A stretch of 64,000 bases of DNA from Metabacillus bambusae (GTDB taxonomy: Bacteria > Bacillota > Bacilli > Bacillales > Bacillaceae), in NCBI RefSeq assembly GCF_017497975.1, contig NZ_JAGDEL010000008.1, positions 62,001-126,000 of the forward strand. The letters are read 5' to 3'. Below are positions 34,856-45,182 of the stretch, piece after piece. Position numbers and translations under genes: made by a program. The notes beneath the pieces were generated by a model. That model did no database searches. It was not told the DNA's origin and saw nothing but the letters and a program-made list of their open reading frames with translations. The first letter of the stretch is position 1, and each line of letters begins with the position of its first letter.

Positions 34856-36184
34856 ATGGTAAAAAGAAGTTTGCTTTTAATGCTTATGGGATTGATGGCA
34901 CTAATAATGATCGCTTGTAACAATAATTCGGCATCTTCGGGGGAGGAAGCAGAGGAAACAGTCGTCATTGGTGATGATGAGGATGCAACTGAATTAAAAT
35001 TTTGGACATTCGTTGAGCTACATACTGATCTATTTAAAGATTCTGTTGAACGCTGGAATAAAGAGTTTCCTGATAAAAAAATTAAACTAGTAGCTGAAAC
35101 GTATCCATATGATAACATGCATAACAATTTACTTTTAGCTTTACAATCAGGAAAAGGTGCACCTGACATCGCAGATATTGAAATTTCTCGTTTTCCAAAC
35201 TATTTACAAGGGGAACCACAACTAGAAAAAATGAATGACTATGTAGAACCAGTAAAAGATAAATTCGTAGAATCTCGCTTCGATATTTATGCAAAAGAAG
35301 GTAACTATTACGGCATTCCTACACATGTTGGAGCCACGGTTATGTATTACAACACAGAAATAATGGAAGCAGCTGGTGTAGACATAGACGCGATTAAAAC
35401 ATGGGATGATTATGTTGAAGCTGGAAAGAAAGTTGTTGCGAATACAGATGCCGCAATGACGACAGTTGAAACAGAAGGATTTAACACGTTTTGGTCGATG
35501 ATTTCTCAGCAAGGTTCCGATTTCTTTGATGAGAATGGAGAAGTTATTGTTGATAATGAAACGAATATTAAGACACTACAATTCTTAAATGACATGGTTC
35601 ACAAAGACAAAATTGCTGAAATGACACCTGGTGGTGAGAGCCATGCTGAGGAATACTATAAATATATGAACGAAGGTGGAGCTGCCTCTATCGCTATGCC
35701 GATGTGGTATATGGGTAGATTCACAGATTACATGGAAAATTTAAAAGGAAAGATAGCAATTCGTCCTCTACCTGCATGGGAGGAAGGTGGAAACCGTTCA
35801 GCTGGTATGGGTGGTACAGGAACAGTAGTTACAAACCAATCTGAACATGCAGAACTAGCAAAAGAGTTTCTAGCATACACTAAGCTTTCTGAAGAAGGAA
35901 ATATCGCATTGTGGAAAGTTTTAGGGTTTGATCCTCCACGTTGGGATGTTTGGGAAAGTCCAGCTATGAAAGAGGATAACAAATTTTATCAATATTTCGG
36001 AACTAATATTTTCGATGTTCTTCTTGATATTAAAGATGAAATAAATGCTGTTAACGTAACTGCTAAAACTCCGCTTGTACAACAACAATTTACAACAAAT
36101 GTCTTTAACAATGTCATTAGGCAACAATCACAGACTCCAGAAGAGGCACTTAAACAAGCAGCTGAAGAGATTAGAAACAATTAA
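34856..36184 (+). CDS. ABC transporter substrate-binding lipoprotein (arabino-oligosaccharide type)
   Basis: A 442-residue family 1 solute-binding protein. The signal peptide ends in the lipobox LIMIACNN, followed by an acidic linker. The binding lobes contain LKFWTFVELHTDLFKDSVERW and AGMGGTGTVVTNQSEH. The ATG at 34856 is preferred, with GGGGGGAG 6 bases upstream. It is first in an operon with two permeases, a YesL-like protein and a GH51 arabinofuranosidase, which points to arabinose-containing oligomers as ligand. Confidence 0.82.
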   Translation: MVKRSLLLMLMGLMALIMIACNNNSASSGEEAEETVVIGDDEDATELKFWTFVELHTDLFKDSVERWNKEFPDKKIKLVAETYPYDNMHNNLLLALQSGKGAPDIADIEISRFPNYLQGEPQLEKMNDYVEPVKDKFVESRFDIYAKEGNYYGIPTHVGATVMYYNTEIMEAAGVDIDAIKTWDDYVEAGKKVVANTDAAMTTVETEGFNTFWSMISQQGSDFFDENGEVIVDNETNIKTLQFLNDMVHKDKIAEMTPGGESHAEEYYKYMNEGGAASIAMPMWYMGRFTDYMENLKGKIAIRPLPAWEEGGNRSAGMGGTGTVVTNQSEHAELAKEFLAYTKLSEEGNIALWKVLGFDPPRWDVWESPAMKEDNKFYQYFGTNIFDVLLDIKDEINAVNVTAKTPLVQQQFTTNVFNNVIRQQSQTPEEALKQAAEEIRNN

Positions 36185-36200
36185 GATTCTAAAATAAGAA

Positions 36201-36228
36201 TACAAGGTGCGGTTTCATGCACCTTGTA
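36201..36228 (+). other. Intercistronic hairpin after the binding-protein gene
   Basis: TACAAGGTGC pairs perfectly with GCACCTTGTA across an 8-base loop, with only a weak T-tract. It probably raises binding-protein mRNA over permease mRNA by protecting the 3' end. Confidence 0.6.
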
Positions 36229-36269
36229 TTTCTGAAAGAGTAAGTAATAAATAAAAGGAGTTGATTGTC

Positions 36270-37199
36270 ATGGAACCAGTCGTTTCTACTAAAAAAGAGT
36301 ATTCAAAGGCTCCTAGAAAACTTAATTTTCTATTTTCTCAAAAAGCTGCACCATATGTTTTTGTATCTCCATTTATACTCTCATTTTTAATCCTATTTTT
36401 GTATCCATTGCTAAAAGGGGTTTTAATGAGTTTCCAAAGCATTTTGCCCGGACAAGTAACATTTGTTGGGCTAAGTAATTATACAAAGATATTTAATTCA
36501 ACCTTTTATCAGGCCCTTTATAATACTTCGATATATGTTATTCTGACCACCGTAATTCTCGTGGCAATTCCAATGGTTTTGGCGACAATATTAAGCTCAA
36601 GATTTATTAAATTTGCTGATATCTTTAGAGCTGCGCTATTTATTCCTTCATTAACGTCAGTTATTGTTGCCGGTGTTATTTTTCGCCTTATGTTTGGAGA
36701 GTCAGAAACTGGGTTAGCAAATGCAATTATTGGTCTTTTCGGAATGGAACCTGTTAAATGGCGTTATGGTGCAGGTACTGGTATGTTTTTAATGGTTTTA
36801 TTAGCTTCTTGGAAATGGATTGGTGTCAACATTATCTATTTCATGGCTGGTCTTACCAATATTCCGAAAGAATTATATGAAGCAGCAGATATTGATGGTG
36901 CTGGTAAGCTTCAGAAGTTTTTTCATATCACTTTACCATTATTAAAGCCGGTGACACTTTATGTTGCAACCTTGACGGTTATTGCAGGCTTTAGAATGTA
37001 TGAAGAAAGCTTTGTATTTTGGGAAAATGGCTCACCAGGTAACATTGGCTTAACGGTAGTGGGGTATATTTATCAACAAGGTTTCCAAATGAACAATATG
37101 GGATTCGGATCGGCAATCGGTGTGGTTCTGATGCTTATTATTTTTATTATTAGCTTTATTCAACTAAAATTCTTCGGCGCACTAAAGAAGGAGGAGTAG
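36270..37199 (+). CDS. Sugar ABC transporter permease, MalF type
   Basis: A 309-residue permease with a cytoplasmic N-tail and six helices. The EAA loop reads EAADIDGAGKLQKFFHITLP. The ATG at 36270 has AAAAGGAG 9 bases upstream; the in-frame TTG at 36261 abuts the RBS and is rejected. It forms the membrane pore with the next protein. No ATPase gene accompanies it. Confidence 0.85.
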   Translation: MEPVVSTKKEYSKAPRKLNFLFSQKAAPYVFVSPFILSFLILFLYPLLKGVLMSFQSILPGQVTFVGLSNYTKIFNSTFYQALYNTSIYVILTTVILVAIPMVLATILSSRFIKFADIFRAALFIPSLTSVIVAGVIFRLMFGESETGLANAIIGLFGMEPVKWRYGAGTGMFLMVLLASWKWIGVNIIYFMAGLTNIPKELYEAADIDGAGKLQKFFHITLPLLKPVTLYVATLTVIAGFRMYEESFVFWENGSPGNIGLTVVGYIYQQGFQMNNMGFGSAIGVVLMLIIFIISFIQLKFFGALKKEE

Positions 37200-37203
37200 G
37201 CAA

Positions 37204-38040
37204 ATGACAAAAAAAGAAAAACTATTAACATGGTTTCTAATTGTAGTTATGGCGGTTATTGCATTTCTAGCCATATCTCCATTATTAAGCCTTTTGGTTT
37301 CTTCACTCCGTCCTTCAGCTGAATTAATTCGAAATGGTATTACTTTATCTATACCATGGAATGAGCTAAGTATAACAAACTATGTAAATATGTTTACGAA
37401 TGCAGGTAACTATTGGACTTGGTATATAAACAGTTTATTGATTTCAGGACTTACAATTGTCTTGTCATTATTTTTCTCATCAATGGTTGGTTATGCTCTT
37501 GCTGTCTATAAATTTAAAGGGCAACAGTTCTTTTTCATTTTGGTTCTATTGATTCTAATGGTACCTTTCGAGATTCTAATGTTACCTTTATATCAATTAA
37601 TGACAACGTTAGGAATGATCGATAGTTATATTGCAGTTATCTTACCGATGATTGTGGCCCCAGTTGCGATTTTCTTTTTCAGGCAGTATGCACTTGGATT
37701 ACCAAAGGAGTTAATGGAATCCGCAAGAATGGATGGCTGTACAGAATATGGAATCTTTTTTAAAGTAATGGCCCCATTAATGCTACCATCCTTTGCGGCA
37801 ATGGCAATACTTCAAGGGTTAGGCAGCTGGAATAACTTTTTATGGCCTTTAGTTGTTCTTCGTTCCAATACGATGTTTACGTTACCAATTGGGTTATCTA
37901 CTTTACTTACACCGTATGGTAATAACTATGATGTTTTAATTGCTGGTTCAGTAATGACTGTATTACCTGTCATTGTCCTGTTCTTGTTCTTCCAACGTTA
38001 TTTCATTTCAGGATTAGCTGTTGGTGGAGTTAAGGGATAA
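37204..38040 (+). CDS. Sugar ABC transporter permease, MalG type
   Basis: A 278-residue permease whose start lies 4 bases after the partner's stop. The EAA-type loop reads ESARMDGCTEYGIFFKVMAP. The C-terminus FQRYFISGLAVGGVKG is typical of MalG/AraQ proteins. It is the second half of the arabino-oligosaccharide importer pore. Confidence 0.85.
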   Translation: MTKKEKLLTWFLIVVMAVIAFLAISPLLSLLVSSLRPSAELIRNGITLSIPWNELSITNYVNMFTNAGNYWTWYINSLLISGLTIVLSLFFSSMVGYALAVYKFKGQQFFFILVLLILMVPFEILMLPLYQLMTTLGMIDSYIAVILPMIVAPVAIFFFRQYALGLPKELMESARMDGCTEYGIFFKVMAPLMLPSFAAMAILQGLGSWNNFLWPLVVLRSNTMFTLPIGLSTLLTPYGNNYDVLIAGSVMTVLPVIVLFLFFQRYFISGLAVGGVKG

Positions 38041-38092
38041 CAGTAGCTTCACATCATGTTTCTACAAGTCATATGCCATAGGAGGAATAGCA

Positions 38093-38740
38093 GTGGAGGG
38101 GAATCAATTAATAAATAAACTCAATTCACTATTTTCGTGGGTGACCAAATTAGCATATGTAAATGGTTTATGGATGTTGTTTAGCTTAGTAGGATTCATA
38201 GTGGTTGGGTTCTTTCCTGCGACCGTTGCCATGATGACTATTTGTAGAAAGTGGTTAAATGGAGAAAGTGAAATACCTATTTTTAAAACCTTTGTAAAAA
38301 CCTATAAGTCCGCGCTTATATCCTCTAATCTTTTAGGCTGGATTTTAGCTGGAGTTGGGGTTCTACTATATATTAATTTTCTTGTCCTTCAGGCGAATAC
38401 AGGGCAGATTAACGTTGTAACAATTTCTGCTTATTATCTGTTTCTGTTCTTTTTCCTGATCACAGTTTCACATGCTTTACCAGTTTTCGTGTATTATCGC
38501 GTTTCATTTTTTTCTTGTATTCGGAACGCATTTATTATGGGATTACTCAATGTGCATCTTTCGATTGCGATTATCATTAGTCAATCAGCATTTTTTTATT
38601 TGATGTTTTCATACCCAAGCACAGCGGTGTTTTTCCTAGGAAGCATTCTTTCTGTCATTCAAATGTGGCTAGCTCTACTGTCCTTTAAAAGGATTGATAA
38701 AAAAGCACTGAAGAATAAATCCGTTGAAGCCATTGTTTAG
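38093..38740 (+). CDS. YesL-family (DUF624) membrane protein
   Basis: A 215-residue membrane protein with about five helices: an N-terminal segment LAYVNGLWMLFSLVGFIVVGFFPATVAM and a conserved TICRKWLNGES loop. The GTG at 38093 follows TAGGAGGAA; the frame is open to 38021 but that start has no RBS. YesL proteins are commonly encoded with ABC importers for plant polysaccharide fragments, with unknown role, perhaps in assembly or regulation of the transporter. Confidence 0.75.
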   Translation: MEGNQLINKLNSLFSWVTKLAYVNGLWMLFSLVGFIVVGFFPATVAMMTICRKWLNGESEIPIFKTFVKTYKSALISSNLLGWILAGVGVLLYINFLVLQANTGQINVVTISAYYLFLFFFLITVSHALPVFVYYRVSFFSCIRNAFIMGLLNVHLSIAIIISQSAFFYLMFSYPSTAVFFLGSILSVIQMWLALLSFKRIDKKALKNKSVEAIV

Positions 38741-38782
38741 AGGTATATGAGTAATCTCTATTGTGAAAAACTAAAAGGTTAA

Positions 38783-40306
<1,524 letters not shown>

Positions 40307-40394
40307 GGACATTGTTACTTTAGAGGCTAAAAAAGAAAAATACACGCTAAATTACAAGGTATTAACGATAAATCACAGTACAATTCAATCTTAA

Positions 40395-40430
40395 AAATGA
40401 GCTTGGAGTCTTTTTCTCCGAGCTCATTTA
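40395..40430 (+). terminator. Terminator of the abfA operon
   Basis: A 12-bp stem (ATGAGCT..GGAG, 40397-40408, with CTCC..AGCTCAT, 40416-40427), flanked by AAAA and TTTA. The T-tract is short. The bases 40431-40530 show nothing further. Confidence 0.6.
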
Positions 40431-40538
40431 CATGTAAAGTGTTATATGTTTTCCTCTACTCACTTCATTTTCCAAAAACACATCCTCATTCTTTTTAAAT
40501 GTTGATTACATGATGTAGTGTTTGTCCTATTATGTAAA

Positions 40539-40715
40539 GGCTCTTTTCTAAGAGATTGTTGCTTTTAAAACGAAAACTGTTTAAGGTTGATTGGAACGGA
40601 TTGCGAGACTCCTGTAGGAGGCTCACCGCTCGCCCCGCTGAAAGCGAGCAACTCTCGCTGCAATCAACCACACCGCACTTCTTGGTAAATAGTAACAAAG
40701 TTTGTGAAAACAGCC
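40539..40715 (+). mobile_element. MITE, copy 1 (177 bp, internally deleted)
   Basis: Flanked by TATGTAAA (40531-40538) and TATATAAA (40716-40723), an 8-base target duplication with one difference. The ends are imperfect inverted repeats of about 29 bases starting GGCT and ending AGCC. Relative to the 220-bp copy at 51912 it lacks 43 bases in two steps (29 and 14), each at a short direct repeat. No transposase is encoded. Confidence 0.85.
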
Positions 40716-40765
40716 TATATAAAAGAGTGGTTCGATCTCTGTATCTGTAAATTCCAGATGCAAGA

Positions 40766-40777
40766 TTGTACGTACAA
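40766..40777. promoter_or_regulatory. AraR box before the sugar sensor/two-component genes
   Basis: TTGTACGTACAA is a perfect palindrome and matches the core of the Bacillus AraR operator. It lies 4 bases before a TATAAT (40781-40786), so bound AraR would occlude the promoter. Confidence 0.7.
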
Positions 40778-40850
40778 GAGTATAATAGGTTGAACATACT
40801 AAAATAATAGCTTTTTTATACTGAATTTCCCAACTAGAGGTGATTTGCAA

Positions 40851-41858
40851 GTGAAAAAACTTTTAATTGTTTATGTCTTCTTATTTTCCATCTTTTTCAT
40901 TTACTTGTATAACTATCACTTAAAGGAGCCTCATACAAGTCCATTTGGTCAGATTGAAGAACGATTACAAGGTGAAATTGGCGAAAAATATGTATTGGTC
41001 ACATTTCAGGCTGGAATCGATTATTGGAAGAGTGCCATTAAAGGTTTTGAGGATGCGGCAAGTGAACTGAACGTTTCAGTTGAATATCGTGGTGCAACTC
41101 AGTATGATTCCCATGAACAAATAACAGTTTTAGAGCAAGTAATCGCTAAAAAACCAGCTGGTATTGCATTATCTGCGATCAATCCATATGAATTAAACAC
41201 AACGATTAATAAGGCAGTTGAAGCTGGTATTCCTGTTGTTTTATTTGACTCTGATGCCCCTGCAAGTGATGCTTACTCATTTTTAGGAACTAATAATTAT
41301 GCAGCTGGTGTAACGGGTGCACATAAAATGGCGGATTTACTTGATCATAAAGGGAAGCTTGCTGTTGTCACATTGCCTAATCAACTTAACCATAAAGAAA
41401 GAACGGATGGCTTTGTCGAAACAATTCGTAATGAATATCCTGACATGGAAGTAATAGCCATAGAAGATGGGAAAGGTGATCAGCTCCGTTCGGAACAAGC
41501 CGCTGCAGAAATCATAAAGCTCAATCCGGATATTAAAGGGGTATTTGCAACAGAAGCAAATGGTGGAGTTGGAATTGCGGAAGCAACCCGGTCATTAAAA
41601 AAGGAAAAGGCGATCAAAATTATTAGCTTTGATACTGACAAACAAACTCTTGATAAGATAAAGGAAGGCGTTATTTCTGCTACATTAGCTCAAGGTAGTT
41701 GGAACATGGGTTATTGGTCCTTACAATTCCTGTTCCAGCATAATCATGAAACATCTACTCAGCAACAGAGTGTCCAATCTGCTATTTTACCAAAGTATGT
41801 TGATACAGGAATTTCAATTGTAACTGATGAAAATGTCGAAGATTATTATGCAGACTGA
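40851..41858 (+). CDS. Membrane-anchored sugar-binding sensor protein (RbsB/XylFII-like)
   Basis: A 335-residue periplasmic-binding-protein-type protein (family 4 sugar binding). The uncleaved N-terminal helix LLIVYVFLFSIFFIYLY has no lipobox, so it is a membrane-tethered extracellular sensor. YVLVTFQAGIDYWKSAIKGFEDAA and IKIISFDTDKQTLDKIKEGVISATLAQ form the ligand lobes. The GTG at 40851 has GAGGTGA 8 bases upstream. It is followed by a histidine kinase and an AraC-type regulator, the arrangement of XylFII-LytS/YesN-type sugar sensing. Confidence 0.8.
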   Translation: MKKLLIVYVFLFSIFFIYLYNYHLKEPHTSPFGQIEERLQGEIGEKYVLVTFQAGIDYWKSAIKGFEDAASELNVSVEYRGATQYDSHEQITVLEQVIAKKPAGIALSAINPYELNTTINKAVEAGIPVVLFDSDAPASDAYSFLGTNNYAAGVTGAHKMADLLDHKGKLAVVTLPNQLNHKERTDGFVETIRNEYPDMEVIAIEDGKGDQLRSEQAAAEIIKLNPDIKGVFATEANGGVGIAEATRSLKKEKAIKIISFDTDKQTLDKIKEGVISATLAQGSWNMGYWSLQFLFQHNHETSTQQQSVQSAILPKYVDTGISIVTDENVEDYYAD

Positions 41859-41887
41859 ATCTACCCGAGAACGAGAGATGAAATATA

Positions 41888-43702
41888 ATGAAGCAACGAA
41901 TCTTAAAACTAAATAATTTTCCAATTAGGCATAAAATCATTACTTTATTGCTATTAATAAGTATTTTACCTTCAATTGGTTTAGGCTTCCTTACTGGATT
42001 TACGGTTGATCGTATTATCGATAAACAAGCAACCCAACATACACTTCAACTAATCGGACAAGTTAATAAAACATTGGAATCATATGCGAGTAATATGCAG
42101 AATATTAGCTATTTGCTTTCAATGGATCCAGAAATAGAAAATTTCCTCAGTCAACAAGAGATAAGGAGTAATCAAACTGAGGAAGAGTTATATTCAATCC
42201 GTCAATTTATGCAAGGGCTTTCAACGTTATACCCATAAGTTGCAGGGATTTTAGTCGTAAATGGCCAAGGAGATTATATAAGTAATGAACTGTACTCAAG
42301 GTCTGAAACTAATCTGACAGAAGAATCCTGGTACGAAGAAGCGGTTAAAAATGAAGGGATATTTAAAATTCTTGGTCATCCTGCTAATCGAAAAATTACT
42401 AGTCATGTTAATTATAAAAATAGTGAAGTGGTTACAGTTGTTCGGGCAATCTTAGAGCCTGAAACACAGAAGGTTATGGGTGTTGTTTTAATTGATTTAA
42501 AACTACGAGTAATTGCAGAAGCAACAAAAAATGTGAAACTAGGCAAATCTGGATACTTGATAGTAATCGATGAAAATGGAGAAGAGATCTATTCTCCTGC
42601 AAAACCACTAATTAACGAAATTCCAAAGCAATTACTAAAAAGTGGTGATTCAGGTTCATATTCTGAGAAGGTTGATGGAAACACTCTGCAATTTATCTAC
42701 CAAAAGCAGCCTTTTACAAATTGGACAACTGTAGGGATCTTTTCAACAAAAGAATCTGTCATTGAGGTAAGAACGATCCATTTATATGTTATATGCTTTG
42801 TCTTTTTTGTCTGTTTATTTGGAGTAACAGCCTCCTATTATCTTTCAAATTCAATGTCAAAGCCGATTGTTCAGCTGATGTCATTTATGAAAAAAGTAGA
42901 ATCTGGCAATCTCTCCATTCGCTATAAAGGTGATCGAAAAGATGAAATAGGGATGCTTGGGCGTAGTTTTAATAAGATGATAGTAAAAATAAATAGTCTT
43001 ATATCTCTGACAGAGAGACAAGAACGTCAAAAGAGAGAAGCTGAGCTCCGAAGTCTCCAAGCACATATTAAACCACATTTTCTATATAATACGTTAGACA
43101 CCATTAGCTGGATGGCAAGGAAACGAGGAGCGGACGATGTTGCAGAAGTGGTAGCTTCCTTATCAAGATTGTTTCGTATTGGTTTAAGTAAAGGCAATGA
43201 TATTATCCTTTTGACTGACGAAATAACCCATATACAAAGTTATTTAAGCATCCAAAAAGCTAGGTATCGCGATAAACTAAATTATTCAATTAATATGGAA
43301 CCAGAAATTCATGATGTAATGATTTTAAAGCTAGTTTTACAACCAATTGTAGAAAACGCAATTTACCATGGAATAAAAGAAAGAAAAGGACCAGGCTTTA
43401 TTACTATACAAGTAAAAGGTAACCAAGACTGTATAATCATTACCGTAACGGATGATGGCAAAGGAATCCATAGAGATAAACTTGAACTTCTTAGAGAAAA
43501 GATGGATACCTTATACAATCTAGATGTAGAAAAAGGGAAACCAGTGGACTTTGGTTATGGGATGATGAATGTTCAGGCAAGAATTAAATTAACATATGGG
43601 GACCAATATGGCTTAAGCATTGATAGTCAATTAGGCGAAGGGACAACCGTCACGATTCATCTTCCTATTCAAAGAAATAGTATCAATGCTGATAAGTCCT
43701 AA
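41888..43702 (+). pseudogene. LytS/YesM-type sensor histidine kinase with an in-frame stop (TAA at 42236-42238)
   Basis: One frame of 605 codons encodes a complete kinase apart from codon 117, which is TAA. There is a transmembrane helix at about 17-38, an extracellular sensor region, a second helix near 300, HAMP (SKPIVQLMSFMKKVESGNLSIRY), a His-kinase motif with phospho-acceptor His397 in KPHFLYNTLDT, and an ATPase domain with VENAIYHGIKER and DDGKGI. The reading frame is unbroken on both sides of the stop, so the lesion is a single base change, for example from GAA. Without read-through only a 116-residue fragment is made, plus perhaps a product from a later start. Confidence 0.85.
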
Positions 43703-43714
43703 GGGGGGAATAAT

Positions 43715-44944
43715 GTGAATAATCCATTTTGGAAAGTGTTAATAGCTGATGATGAGCCAGTGATACGGGAAGGAATCCGAGATTCTGTAAATTGGTCTTC
43801 TCTGCAGATGGAAGTAAAAGCTGAAGCTGAAGACGGGGAGGAAGCATTGGAGCTAGCATTGGAACACTCCATTGATATTTTATTAGCAGACTTAAATATG
43901 CCAATAATGAATGGAATTGCGTTAATAAAACAGATTAGAGAAAAACTACCCCAATGTAAAATAGTCATTATTACTGGACATGATGAATTCACATATGCTC
44001 AAGAAGCTGTAAGATTAAATGTGACAGATTACATCTTAAAACCAGCTGATCCAAATCAATTAAAACAAGTATTAGAGGGTGTTCGACTAGAGCTCGAAAA
44101 GACTGTAAAGCAGGATCAGTATTTAGAAATGGCGACTAACCAAATTTCTAAAAACTTGTCTATGTTACGAGAACAGTTTTGTCGAGACTGGATCGAGGGA
44201 CGTTTAGAGATTACTGACATTCAAAAGCAATTACAATTTTTGGAGCTGCCTTTAAGAAGTCCAAAAGTAATCGCTGTCCTACAATGCCCAGAATACTTTG
44301 CAAATAAACCTTTAATGAAAGAAAAAGAAAAACAGATGTTTATGTTTTCAATTGAAAATATCGTTTCAGAATTACTTGATCCATACAATAAAGTGATTTT
44401 TCACGATGAAACCGGGCTGATTATTATTATTTTATGGGATTGTGTACCTGATGAAATATTTAAGAGAATAGAAAAAGTAATACAAGAGTTTTTAAAAATG
44501 ACAATAAACATGTATGTTGAACTAGTTGAGGGAGAGTTGGGAGAAGTTTCAGTCGTATATAGACAATGCAAGGAGCTAATGAAAAAGGAGTCAACCATCT
44601 CTCCTATTGTTCGTCGTGCAAGACACTATATTGAAACACATTATACAGAACCTACGATTACTCTAGAGTTAGTTGCAAAAACTTTGCAAGTTTCACCTGT
44701 CTATTTAAGTAGAATGATTAAGCAGGAGCTCGGAATGTCTTTCGTTAGTTTAGTAACCAATATGAAAATGAAAAAAGCGATCCAGCTGTTAAACTCTACA
44801 GATCTGCCCATTGTAGAAATTGCTGAGCAAGTTGGTTATGATACACAGCATTATTTTAGCACAGCATTTAAAAAGGTGATGGGGGTTTCGCCGATTAAGT
44901 ATCGGAAAAATTCAGGTGAAGTTAAGTGGGACAATAGTTATTAA
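43715..44944 (+). CDS. YesN-type response regulator (REC plus AraC HTH)
   Basis: The protein has 409 residues. The receiver domain (1-125) has ADDEP and the phospho-acceptor Asp59 in LLADLNMP. There is a variable middle region, and a C-terminal AraC/XylS double helix-turn-helix (VAKTLQVSPVYLSRMIKQELG and IVEIAEQVGYDTQHYFSTAFKKVMGVSP). The start is GTG 43715 after AAGGGGGG. It is the partner of the interrupted kinase. Likely targets are the promoter of the monosaccharide importer at 46167 and its own cluster. Confidence 0.88.
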   Translation: MNNPFWKVLIADDEPVIREGIRDSVNWSSLQMEVKAEAEDGEEALELALEHSIDILLADLNMPIMNGIALIKQIREKLPQCKIVIITGHDEFTYAQEAVRLNVTDYILKPADPNQLKQVLEGVRLELEKTVKQDQYLEMATNQISKNLSMLREQFCRDWIEGRLEITDIQKQLQFLELPLRSPKVIAVLQCPEYFANKPLMKEKEKQMFMFSIENIVSELLDPYNKVIFHDETGLIIIILWDCVPDEIFKRIEKVIQEFLKMTINMYVELVEGELGEVSVVYRQCKELMKKESTISPIVRRARHYIETHYTEPTITLELVAKTLQVSPVYLSRMIKQELGMSFVSLVTNMKMKKAIQLLNSTDLPIVEIAEQVGYDTQHYFSTAFKKVMGVSPIKYRKNSGEVKWDNSY

Positions 44945-44973
44945 TTGACCAGTAGGTGAATAGAAATTATAAT
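44945..44973 (+). promoter_or_regulatory. Promoter of the riboswitch leader
   Basis: TTGACC (44945-44950), exactly 17 bases, then TATAAT (44968-44973). Transcription would start near 44980, about 20 bases before the conserved riboswitch sequence. Confidence 0.75.
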
Positions 44974-45002
44974 AGTCATAAATTTCATTCCTTTTTCCTT
45001 TT

Positions 45003-45090
45003 AAAGGGGAGTAGCTGTACAGCAAAGTCGTCAATACGGGTTTTACCTCGGCTTTGTTGGCAACGGGAGTTGTTTGCGAGACCTTTACCA
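45003..45090 (+). ncRNA. yybP-ykoY-type (Mn2+) riboswitch
   Basis: Conserved pieces of the yybP-ykoY leader are present in order: AAAGGGGAGTAG (45003-45014), GTCGTCAATACGGG (45027-45040), CGGCTTTGTTGGCAACGGG (45049-45067) and GCGAGACCTTTACC (45076-45089). AAAGG at the 5' end pairs with CCTTT (45082-45086) to close P1, and CAAAG (45023-45027) pairs with CTTTG (45052-45056) inside. The class senses Mn2+ and usually controls manganese exporters. The recognition is from memory of the consensus. Confidence 0.82.
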
Positions 45091-45112
45091 CTATTTGGTG
45101 AGGTCTTTTTTT
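45078..45112 (+). terminator. Riboswitch expression-platform terminator
   Basis: GAGACCTTTACCA (45078-45090) pairs with TGGTGAGGTCT (45096-45106), followed by seven T. The 5' arm contains the CCTTT needed for riboswitch P1, so P1 and the terminator exclude each other. Ligand binding would therefore turn the downstream gene on. Confidence 0.82.
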
Positions 45113-45182
45113 ATACTTTCTTTTTAAATTAAACATCTTGTTAACATATAACAATGATAGATTTGAGAAAGGAGTTGATTCG

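Noticed and set aside
41888-43702. Two separate genes (41888-42238 and 42428-43702)
   Set aside because: Both are in the same frame, the stretch between the stop and 42428 is open in that frame, and together they make one complete kinase. One interrupted gene is the simpler reading.
45003-45112. c-di-GMP-I (GEMM) riboswitch
   Set aside because: The GCAAAG and hairpins looked similar at first, but the GGGAGTAG start, GTCGTCA and GAGACCTTTACC end fit yybP-ykoY instead.
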